From Mucidula mucida (taxonomy: Eukaryota > Basidiomycota > Agaricomycetes > Agaricales > Physalacriaceae), in the NCBI GenBank assembly GCA_015501055.1, contig JADNYV010000116.1, forward strand, positions 1-64,000: a DNA stretch of 64,000 nucleotides, in the 5' to 3' direction. Positions 54,654 to 64,000 of the stretch are shown piece after piece; positions within the stretch are counted from its first letter, which is position 1, and each line of letters begins with the position of its first letter. The translations under genes were made by a program, and so were the position numbers. A model generated the notes under the pieces. It had not been told where the DNA came from and made no database searches. It saw only the letters and a program-made list of their open reading frames with translations.

Positions 54654-57570
54654 TCAAGCTGTTAACAAAGTTGCCAGCACAACCGCCACTCCGACCCAAA
54701 CGTCCGAGAACAATCCCTTGCTGGAATAAGCTGCGTCTGTATCAGAGCCATCGCTCGAAGCGTCCGTCTCGCCCTCAAGTACCGGACACTCCGGCGCAAC
54801 CAACACGTTCCCATAAACACTCGCCACCCAAAGTACAACCCCGTTCGTCCACCCAAAGCCTGCCTGCAGGACTGTCAACCAAACTCTGTCTGTCGTGTGA
54901 TAAAACGTACCTGCACGGTATACTCTCCTCCTCGTCCAGCTGAATCCACATCCAGACTGGAGAACTTCTCAAACATCTGCCAGATAACATATCAGGGTCT
55001 TGTTACATTATGAGGAGGAGCAGAAGAGACATACATTTCCGGTGTTATTCACACTATTCGTCGCATTCAGCGCTGCGTCCGAAAGTCGCGGCACAATACC
55101 ATCTATAGAGCCTCCAGTTGCACGCCTATATATAGTTCCGAGTCAAATCCAAACACAACGTATCGAGAGAGGAATTACTGACCAGCTGCAAAACGCACTC
55201 GTCACATATCGATTCGCCAGCTCCCGCCCAAGAACATCTGCCCAACCCTCCCAGTCAGTAGCGTTTCCGCCATTCACGACAGTCCCATTAAGAGAATTAA
55301 TATCTGCACCCGGTCCAGATCCAGTAGCGTTGTTCCCCAAATGTAACGTCTGGACAGGGAGCTGCGTCTCGGTGATACCCAGTTGACCTTGCGGAAGCAG
55401 ATTGAACGTCGACTCGTCCGATGGTAGAGCGACGCTTGTGATATTACTCGGAAGAGCACGTAAGGCTTGCAACAGAATATATTGATGCGGTGGCCAGGCA
55501 TTGGGGTAGTCCCTGTAGTAAATGTAAAAAACTATATTTATCTTCTTGGTACTGGATGGCGAACCATTGGAGACCCGTGTCGAGGAAGGTACTCGGGAAG
55601 GTCCCATTGTACCGGTTCAGAACCAAATTCAAAGGCGCGAAGGCTTTGAACGCGTTCTCGGAACTGCTCAGGACTTGGTCTGGTACGATGCCGGACCAGT
55701 ATGGGTAATACGCTGCAGCTGAAAACACACTTGATTGCTGGCCGGAAGCAATGTTGAAGTCGTAGAACGCCATCTACATTTGATCAATCATAAGTATCGT
55801 ACGCAGAGACCTATCCTTTGAACTAACCTTTGTCGAGTTCCACATCAAATCGAGAATCCCGGTACGGATGGCGGCTGCGGCCTCGCGATGGCCTGAAGCC
55901 GCCGAATCATTTGACGAGCCGTAGAGCTGTGCCAGGAGTAGATGGTTCTTATCTGTTGAAGCGTTGGTTATAAGTCGTCCATTGAGCGTCGTTGATGACA
56001 CGACATACATAAGATGCTGTTGAGATCAACGGGTATCGTTCTGCGAACGTTGAGCTGCTTAAGATTCGCATCACCGGGTTGGGCATCCGCGAACCATCTG
56101 GCTGTATAATCCCAGCCTAACACCATAACAATCAGAAGTTCCCCGAAGCAGGATCGAAAAGGACATACCACTCTCAGCACCACTAGCAAGTTCAGCATAC
56201 AACGCTGAGCGTTGGCTCTCGTTCAACGCAGGAGACACATCCGGGCCATTCGCCGTCATGTAATCTAAAGCTTGCGTCAACATGACAGGAACTTGGCAGA
56301 TGCGCTGACCCTACCAGTCAGGTAAGATTCCGGCCGTGGCGCCGTGTTGTTGACGGAATACCTCGCCAACTGGTACGTACTGCCAGTCGTCGGACTTGTT
56401 ACACTGATTATACGGTTCTCCTGCCACCAAGTAAACTCTTTCTAAAACACATTCAAATATTGTTTTACGCCTTAGGCTAAAGTAAAGGACATACCTCGGC
56501 CAAAGGCAAAGCTCTCGCCAAGATCCCGTTATCGCCGGACACCGTAACATAACGCGCGAGCATCTGTCAAGTCGTTAGTCTTCCATCGTCTCATCATTCA
56601 TGTCCAGAAGCAACCGCACCTGCGTGAACAAGGGCGGTTGCGATCGATTCAAATCTGGCAAAGCTACGTGAGCGCCAACTCAAACAAGATGCCAGACCAC
56701 ATACAGTATATCCTCCCGCCATTAGGAATAAACCCGATCGTCTCGAGCTCGTCCATAAAGTTCTGCAGCGTCGCGTTCACGACGTCGTACAACTCCGACT
56801 CCAAGAGCCCCTCCACAATCCAAAAACTGTCCCAATAATACTGTTCCCTGAACCGCCCCCCTACCCCTCATTCAGTTAAGCTCATCTACAACAATCAAAC
56901 AACACACCTGGCACCACAAACGTATGGTTGAGCGGAATTAACGAGCTCTCACACTGGACCCCATCACACAGCGTCGACGCATTCGTAGTCCGGATAAGCT
57001 GCGTCCAATACCCGTGCACCGTCTGCGCCCACGCGCGCACCAGCGGATCCGACACGTTCCCCAAGAATGCCGGGTCCGCGTTGAAGTCGGTCAACACCAA
57101 CGCCTCAAGCTCGAGCCCCTCGCCTGCAAAATCTGTGTTCACAAAGTTCACCACGTCCCCTTCTTTCAAGGAGCTATTCCCCAGGGCGCTAAAATCGGTC
57201 AACACGTCTTCCGGGGATTTAGTCGTGGGCTATTATACATAAACATCGGATATCAGGGAGCCTACAACACACACCTTATCGACAAACGTCTTGGGATCTA
57301 CATAGAGCGCCGCGAGATTGACAGTTTGCAATAACTAGCAGTGACGTCAATGTGATAATAATACCGCCAAGTCGGAGTACACCCACCTCGCCAGCGCAGA
57401 ATATCTCAGAGGGACACCAGGCCTGCGGGGCGGCAGCGGACCTGAGAAGGCAGTGGCGAGTCCAGCGACGCACTCGGGCTCGCGACGACGGTCGAAACAG
57501 AGACAGTGGATACCGACGATTGCGCGCGCGCAGAGAGTACTAGCGCTGCCCACAGTGTCAATGACAACAT
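54654..57570 (-). CDS. Secreted GH37 trehalase with C-terminal anchor signal
   Basis: A multi-exon gene from ATG 57570 to TGA 54654-54656. A signal peptide (MLSLTLWAALVLSARAQSS) is followed, after a 91-nt intron (57423-57513), by AWCPSEIFCAGELLQTV. Both GH37 signatures are present: PGGRFREQYYWDSFW (about 56830) and QWDYPNAWPP (about 55500). So is the late motif QAGFGWTNGV, joined across the last intron (about 54890). Many N-glycosylation sequons occur. After the catalytic domain a Ser/Asp-rich linker leads to a hydrophobic end (VWVGVAVVLATLLTA) with no charged tail, as in GPI signals. The enzyme splits extracellular trehalose to two glucose. A TATA element (TGGATATAAA, minus, 57611-57620) lies about 45 bases before the ATG. 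Not all splice sites were checked. Confidence 0.92.
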
Positions 57571-58850
57571 TATGGGGAATCAGTCCTGAGGCCTTTTTGT
57601 TGCGGAATGGTTTATATCCATCTCTGCGTACGTACGGCTCGATCATACGCGAGGTGCATCGCGGCAGCTGACCATTCCCGACGCTTGAGACTTGATCTGA
57701 TGACTTTCCGCCCGTACTGACCATCACATGGGCGTATAAGCCAACTTCAAAATGGACAGCAACTTGCTCTGCGGAGTGAGAGTATCTCCGTACCGCAGGA
57801 GACCAGACGACATCGCAGCCAGAGCGGCCACCAAAGAGAGAGAGAGCTTCAAAGGCTAAAGCCAAGCCCAGATTATGCCCCCATCAATCAATGATTCAAT
57901 CAGGAAAGAAAGGAAATTTACTCGGCTTCGTGAATCGTGGGGCACTGAACACGTGGCACTATTGCTTACGTAGGCATGTATTTCCTCCCGCACATACTAT
58001 CTCCGTCGAGGTCGCCGTCAAATACGGGGTACATTATCATAGAACGAAGGATCTTTACAAAGTGAAACTTATCACTATGGTATATTTTCATAACATACAC
58101 AGAATGATGACAACTGACAAGTGCGGGTTCCGAAATGAGAGAACCCGCCGAGAGTGTGAGAATCGCTCCATTGGAACGGATATGCAAGGACCAAGTCCAG
58201 GCGAGTGATGATGACAAGCACCAATTCAGCAACACTGTCACATTTGCTTGTACTTTGTCGACACCAATGACATATCGCGCAGTGTTCGTAACAGTGCTAA
58301 GGTAACAGTGCTAAGACTTGCGACATGACATACAGTGCTGTAGCGTCTCCATGTCCGACTGCATGAGCACTGATATTCAAGAAACATGAACATGTCATCT
58401 ACTTCTTTCCAAGGCTAGCAAACATTCAGAAAACAGGATTCAAATCTTGTTCAAGGCAAGGTACTAACACCTATCATTATTTTTAATCACTTTTTACAGT
58501 TGCCCATAAATTAGGTTTTCAGTAGACTGTGTGACATTATCCCTTTGTAGCACAGGAGTCTTCTTTGCCAATTGTAAACACTTGAATGATCCTGTGCAGA
58601 TGGCAGACCATTCCTCCAACTTGATCAGCTGCATTTTCACGCCAATGTCTTTGAGACATGCATGCACCCCATCAACTGATGAGCAGTTCAGTCTCACATC
58701 AGACATAAAAATGAAATAATCATTATATCTCATGGGATGCATTCAAATGGTGAAACTCACGGCAACATAATCACACCCAGTCCACCTCTCCACCGCCTCG
58801 ACGCGATAGCAAAAGCATGTACACCTCAGTATACTCGGATGGCAACGCAC
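57571..58850. other. Intergenic, no recognised gene
   Basis: 1.28 kb. Contains the trehalase promoter, a short repeat (ACAGTGCTAAGGTAACAGTGCTAAG, near 58290-58315) and an 82-codon minus-strand frame (58494-58742) without known domain. Confidence 0.5.
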
Positions 58851-60916
58851 CTAAACCGCAGAATCGACAAACACCTTCTCGCTGTGCAGCCCTTCTCCGT
58901 ATGCCATGCTCTCAAAGATGACTTGCCGCCACACGCTCACAACGAGCTCAATGGCTTCCTCTTCGAGCACCTGCACTTACATTGAGTATGGCGAGTGGGA
59001 ATAGGACAGCTCACGTACCGGTTCAAGGCCCTCGACAAGCTTCTGCGGACCTTTGTGATCCTTGAGATGCTCCAAAACAAACATGATTAGATCTTCCTCT
59101 TCCATCTCACCGAGGTATTTGACCATTAGTCGCTTCACCAGCGGCTCCAATTTCCGGTCAATCATCACATCCGACAGCCCATCCCACCGAACCTTGGACT
59201 TGAACAGCGTCTCCTTGTCCGTCGGCACGCTTTCCCGGATCTTTTCCAACCTCGCACGTGCCTGTTCTCCGCTTTCCGCCACGCTAAAGTCCAGCTTCAC
59301 TAGCGGCACCTTGCGCTTCTTGACCGCATCCTCGTCCTCCTCGTCCTGCGCAAACACCGTCGCCTTTTCCATTTTCTCCTTGATCTCCTCCTTCTCTTTC
59401 GCCATAGTCACCGTCAGCTTGAGCGGTGCTCCATCGTCCAGCAGCATGCCGGCCTTGCGTTGCTCCTCCGCAAGGGCCTGCATCTCGTCCATCTGCCGTG
59501 CCAAAAAGTCTTCAGACTCGCGGCGCAGATTCTCTGCTTCCTGCTCCTCGAACCGCCGCGATTTGGCGTCCGCGGCTTCCTCAGCTTCCAGACGACGCGC
59601 GCGAAGCTGGCGCCACCGGGGGCGGTCGACGTAGAAAAGCTCGTCACTTTCATCGTCGTCCCAAACGTCGAGGCGCGCGCGCATCTCTATTCGGTCGCGT
59701 TCCTCCGCTTCTTTGTTGGCCTGCACTCGAAATATGGCGCGTTCTAGGGCATTGATACGAGATCGTTCCCGAGGTTCATAGCGTCGTTCTCGCTGGAAAA
59801 TGTCAGTAAAGGAAAGAAAAGGAGCAATGAAACGGACATCTCTGAAGGAAACTTCTTCATCCCGTTTCCGCGCCTCCTTCCGTTCGCGCTCCATTTCCTC
59901 GTCAGTTTTTCTCGGAGTGGACTTGTCGGTATCGCCACCACCCGCTTTGACAAAGCCGACAGGTTTGCTGTATCCTTGTACTCCTTTGCCAAATGCCTGG
60001 GGAGCGGGCTGATTCTGTTGCTGCTGAGGCTTGCCCCACTCACGCATTTTGGGTCCACTGGGCGTCACGGGCGGCATGGCCTCTCGCATTTTTTCGCGCT
60101 CCCGTTTCGCCGCCCTTTCGCGGAACTGAGCTATTTCAGAAATGACAAGCCCGCGCTGCGTCTCTGGAAGGTCGGCTTCTTGTAGGTCGTGAAGGTGAGG
60201 AGGGATAACGTATTTTTCGCGGTCGATAAGGCCCTGGTTAGCAGCGTCTTCCGAGGTTTTGTTGATTTGGTCAACGAGAGCTGCAATTCTGGATTTAGAT
60301 TCTTTTTTCTTTGCCTCGTCGAGCTACAGAAACGTAAGTATGATACAAAGCGGGAATTGAGCGAACTCACGTCAGTCAACATTCGTTGTGATTGGTATGC
60401 ATCGAGGAATGCGCGGGTCTTTTCGTCTGCCTTTACCTAGATCGTAGTCGACGTGGGCGAGCACTAGGACAGAAATGGTAAGGAGACGCACCAGTAGCTT
60501 TTTGTTGGCACAGCCGTCCTCCAATGCCGGTAGTTCGACACCATTCAGCAACTCTATCGCGCGCAAGGCAGCATCCGGTTCCTCGAATTCCGCAAAGCCA
60601 AACCCTTGAGGCTTGTTGGCCGGTGTAATCAGTCGCTTGAAGGACTTTATCGGACCGCATGCCTATAAACTATCAGCAGAACTCGCTATAACGGCGGAAT
60701 CTGACGCACATCAAGGAGCTGGTTAAGAAAGGCATCCTGGATGCCGCCTGATATGGAGCCGATGAATAGAGTGGTGAATTTCTGGGCATGAGGGGGTACA
60801 AAATGCATATTATGCTGGGCCTGCTGCTGTGCGAGAGCAGACATTGAGGGTCCTTGGCCAAACGACGGCAGAGGGGGACGCAGACCAAGGCCCATTCGGT
60901 TTGGAATGGGTTGCAT
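58851..60916 (-). CDS. RBM25: RBM25-like splicing factor (RRM and PWI)
   Basis: Six exons with introns of 47, 55, 47, 45 and 48 nt splice in frame to 607 residues. The N-terminus (MQPIPNRMGLGLRPPLPSFG) precedes an RRM with TLFIGSISGG (RNP2) and PQGFGFAEFEEPDAALRAI (RNP1), residues about 45-130. A long charged, Arg/Glu-rich middle follows (RERRYEPRERSRINALERAI, EARKRDEEV). The C-terminal PWI domain begins ETLFKSKVRWDGLSDVMID and includes KLEPLVKRLMVKYLGEMEEE and DLIMFVLEHLKDHK. The last exon reads ELVVSVWRQVIFESMAYGEG. RRM, RE-rich linker and PWI in this order define RBM25 (yeast Snu71 relative), a U1 snRNP-associated splicing regulator in the nucleus. Intact and single-copy. Confidence 0.95.
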
Positions 60917-61435
60917 TTTGCTGGGCGATCCGGGAAATGGAGTGCTGTGTCTGCTTCAGTTATCGCCTAGAACACGGTGGCAGCCACGTACAGGAAGGAA
61001 CGAGGAGGACGACGTCGAAGATGGTGGTAAGAGACAGAGCCGAGAATGCCGGCCGGCAAATAACCGCAGTATGCGGTTCATATGCATGCAGACGCGCTTG
61101 CCTCCTTGAATCGTACGAGCGCGTCGTCAGAGCATTTGCAAGGTATGCACATCACCTGGAGATAGTGGAGTATACAGAACGCCACAAGAGAGAGTTCGGC
61201 AGCGTGATTGAGTATGAAAACCGAATCCAGAGTCACAAATGTGTGATTAGAGCGCGTAGGACTGACCTTTTACTTGAATCATTTGAAAATTCTGGAGTAC
61301 AGCACTCCTGAAATACTGTATATATGTTTTGGGTTTAGTTTTATTTCTCCCCATTTCGCCAGAGTCTTCAATCCAGTGTAATGAACAAGTCAGTCTCATT
61401 CTCATCGAGGATAGTTAGTACTGGAGATAACTGGG
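60917..61435. other. Intergenic, no gene supported
   Basis: A 160-codon plus-strand frame (60829-61311) overlaps the RBM25 start antisense and shows no domain, so it is not called. Confidence 0.5.
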
Positions 61436-62092
61436 AAATAATGGAAAGGATTATTTCGTGTAAAGGGTGTGGCATAGTACTGGCATATGAGTTATCGATA
61501 CATAGAGTTGGAGAAAAATATAAAACTGGGGATCCAAGAAAAGGGAAGCTTATAGGCACCCAGTCGGTCAAAGCCAGGAGCATACGCGCTAATCGAGAAC
61601 GACTCAAGCATGGCGGTAACTCCGCAAAACATGTTCATGACCTCGAGGTGGTATGGCCAATGGCACCAGTAAGCCCCAATGACCGCATATGATAGACGTG
61701 AGGCGCGAGCAATTCAACAAGCGCGACCTGATGATCGCTTGTCAAAGGAGCGCTGACATTGCCGGGCAGAACAATAGTAACGTCGATGGCGCAGCCCTTT
61801 TAAGGGCAAGAAGTGCTTGGTTGAGCATAAGTGGTGCGGCGGCTGAGCTGAGGCCGGACACTTCGATGACAATCGAAGTCCAGAGGGATGCGGCGTTGAC
61901 AATCATGTTGCTCCAGTGATGACAGATGGTCATGAGGTTGAAGAGCACACTGAGACGTGCGCGCGGGGGGAAGGAGAATACGAGGTGGCGCAAGATGGTG
62001 AGCCAGATCTCGACCGGGAGACCAATGAGGACGTCGGGCGGGGCGGGCTTGCCTAGCACCGCAGCTTGGGTAAGATATTCGTACGAGTTCAT
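61436..62092 (-). pseudogene. F-box protein remnant
   Basis: From ATG 62092 on the minus strand the first 116 codons read like an Agaricomycete F-box protein. GLPVEIWLTILRHLVFSFPP is the F-box helix, followed by LMTICHHWSNMIVNAASLWT and a variable start of the repeat region (LALKRAAPSTLLLFCPAM). A stop at 61742 breaks it. Further blocks follow in shifted frames (LTSDHQVALVELLAPHVY, about 61730) down to about 61440. F-box proteins are substrate receptors of SCF ubiquitin ligases. This copy has lost its LRR tail. Confidence 0.7.
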
Positions 62093-63359
62093 GTTTTCAC
62101 CTGCGAACCCTTATTAGTAGGGATGTCATTCGAGTGTACATTGCCAAAGGCTAACCTTTTTCAAAAGGGGAAAACAATAGCAGGCGGTAAGGAATGGTGT
62201 ATTCTACGGGTTTGTCACCGGGACAAACTGTGAGCGTTGCAAGTTGGGATTGAGGGAAGCTACGACGCGGCCGTTTAGTCCTTTATATTCTCTCCAGACG
62301 ATTGTCTTTGTGTGGACTGTCGGAAACGGTAATATCGGTATTGAACAATGGGCCACACTGGCGCAAAGATCCTCATACCCGTCCACAGAGCACGATGGTC
62401 CAAGCCACAGTGTTCGTTCTTGTTTCATTGTGCCCGATCAACTACATACCCAATCCACCATGTTTTATGTCGTAGAGTATTTGGCAAGGCGCAATTACTA
62501 TGCCGCAATAGTGAGAGCAAACAGAGTTCATGGTGGCAAGAAGCAACTTGTATCGGACGGAGTTCCCGGCGCCCCCGACCTGTCATAAGTATCAATTCCA
62601 TACCTTTCCTGTTGTATGTATCTGAATATTGCTGAGTTTCAAGCAGGGAGTCGTAAAAGAACTTGACTTTGCACGATTCAGCAAGAGGGAATGGTTACAT
62701 GGTAACTAGTCAGTGAAAAAGAAGCAAGATTAGGGGACGCGTTGTTTACGCTTGTTGATTCATCGCGTCCTCCCCTTCTTACCACCATTGCCATTCCCTG
62801 ACTATCACTATACAGGCAACAAGTCTCTTCAACTCCCCTTCTAGGAGAGGCGGCTAGTATGGTCAATGGCACCACACCCTTCTACCCGGTTTGAAGCTTC
62901 ATATCTAACGATTCTTATACAATCGTGCTTGCTTCTGTGTCCTCCAGCCGAACGTCTCTCGCCGTTTTATTCTTCTTCTACGCGTTCTTTAGGATATAAT
63001 TGGTCCATGCCAACAGTTATTCCTGGATTGTCAAGTACGTGTCTTTCTTACGCGTTGAATCTAGCACTTTGATGTATGAACGCCTGCGTACCTAGGCTTA
63101 CGCTGGCAGTTACACTCGAAAGCGCATACGTGACTACTCATAAAACATCTGTTTCCTGGACTCCTAGTTTTGGTCAGCGGACATGACACTTGGAATTTTC
63201 TACCGATTTTCTTCTTCCGAGGCATAGTAATCGATGTGGTCGGGCACTATCAAGCCGGCGTTATAATATTACTAAAGGCTGCTAAGTACAAGCAACGAAG
63301 AGGTACAAATACGAAGGACAGCACTCTCAGCCCCAGTTCCATTCCACAGTTCAACCCAA
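62093..63359. other. Intergenic; MDR-type upstream sequence at the right
   Basis: No gene supported. 63175-63230 resembles the promoter segment of the MDR genes (ACATGACACTTGGAATTTTC and CTTCTTCCGAGGCATAG against 22138-22175). Confidence 0.5.
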
Positions 63360-64000
63360 TGTCTCGACAACAGCAATCCCTTTTCGTCGAGGAGAAGCAA
63401 GGCCCCTTCGTCGTGCGCTCCATGGCAACGGCATTCCTACTCCGGCGAAAGGCGAGGTACTCGTCAAGATCATCGCCGCAGGGCTCAATCCCGTGGATTG
63501 GAAGATCCAAAAGTCTGGCTTGCTAGTCGAGAAATACCCAGCTGTCCTGGGGTTGGATAGCGCTGGAGAAATTGAGGCGGTCGGAGAAGACGTCGAAGGA
63601 TGGATCAAGGGCGACAAAGTGTAAGCTATTCCTCCGACATGAAGCTGTTTATGAAGTTCGCCTCTTTAGCATCTGTCAGTCGATGGGCGGAACATATCAG
63701 CAATATATGACCATCTCTGCGAAGGTTGTCATGAGGGTTCGTATTGCACGCGCTTCGACTCCTTAGTACGGATTGCTGACGCCACACTGTAGCTCCCTCA
63801 AAACCTGTCGTTCGCCCAAGGAGTTACCGTGCCCATTGTTTCGTCACAGCGTGTATCGGTCTCCTGGGGAAAGCGCCTATTGGTCTTGGGCTCGATCCCA
63901 CCCTCTCCCTCGAGCGCAAATACACTGGCCACACAGCGCTGATCATCGGGGGAAGCACCTGTGTCGGCCAATACGCTTCGTCACAGCCCGCGTAGAGAGG
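63360..64000 (+). pseudogene. MDR oxidoreductase relic E, cut by window end
   Basis: ATG 63360 opens MSRQQQSLFVEEKQGPFVVR. The frame is then lost at about 63418 through a small insertion (CTCCATGGCAACGG for CTTCAACGG). It continues as VLVKIIAAGLNPVDWKIQKS, EKYPAVLGLDSAGEIEAVGE and GWIKGDKV up to the first intron. Exon 2 begins with CQSMGGTYQQYMTISAKVVM. Exon 3 lacks one base in CCCATTGTTTCGTC, then reads GLLGKAPIGLGLDPTLSLER and GHTALIIGGSTCVGQYA. The end of the gene lies beyond the window, but the two shifts already make it a pseudogene. Confidence 0.88.

Noticed and set aside
57423..57441. 19-nt micro-intron in the trehalase gene
   Set aside because: It also restores the frame, but a 91-nt intron with a good GTATCC donor and the same acceptor is far more normal for fungi.
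59062..59634. 190-codon plus-strand frame
   Set aside because: Exactly antisense to the charged middle of the RBM25-like gene.

Overview
The window looks like a basidiomycete fungal chromosome segment, most likely Agaricomycetes. Genes are split by many short introns (43-64 nt) with GT..AG ends and CTAAC/CTRAY-like branch sites. Spacing between genes is moderate, and the gene families (DUF4246, F-box/LRR, ToxD-like MDR oxidoreductases, hAT and IS630/Tc1-like transposons, chromodomain Ty3/Gypsy elements) are typical of mushrooms. I recognised no tRNA, rRNA or CRISPR array.

Layout. 1-6360: a decayed chromodomain Ty3/Gypsy (chromovirus) retrotransposon. Its left LTR is cut by the window edge, and it has a Tf1-like self-priming primer-binding site. 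6361-8100: repeat debris. 8169-8960: an intact CCDC25 orthologue. 9.1-11.7 kb: an F-box/LRR-like remnant fused to two broken DUF4246 copies. 12-16.2 kb: a nest of gag and hAT remnants. 16417-19517: a nearly whole IS630/Tc1-type DNA transposon with perfect terminal inverted repeats and a transposase carrying two stops. 19.9-42.4 kb: a gene-family arena built around a large inverted segmental duplication. Arm 1 is about 20.27-24.9 kb and arm 2 about 35.27-39.96 kb. Each arm holds a MIF4G-like gene, a divergent MDR oxidoreductase gene and a DUF4246 gene. The spacer holds a Kre9/Knh1-like secreted membrane protein, a single-pass membrane protein, a third MIF4G-like gene and a DUF4112 gene. 42.7-48.6 kb: a long nuclear-type coiled-coil protein and a Tgl2-like lipase transcribed divergently from a 163-bp promoter. 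48.7-51.2 kb: more MDR and F-box debris. 51.5-60.9 kb: three single-copy genes on the minus strand (secreted type-B carboxylesterase, GH37 trehalase with a C-terminal anchor signal, RBM25-like splicing factor). 61.4-64 kb: again F-box and MDR debris.

How it fits together. Conserved housekeeping genes (CCDC25, RBM25, TGL2-like, trehalase, DUF4112) sit as islands between stretches where the same few families (DUF4246, MDR, MIF4G-like, F-box/LRR) recur whole, truncated or inverted. In the large duplication both MDR copies and both MIF4G-like copies have open reading frames with matching introns. All DUF4246 copies seen here are damaged by frameshift, stop, lost splice site or truncation. No operon-like pathway is implied. 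The strongest system-level signal is the co-duplicated MIF4G-like/MDR/DUF4246 module and its selective decay.
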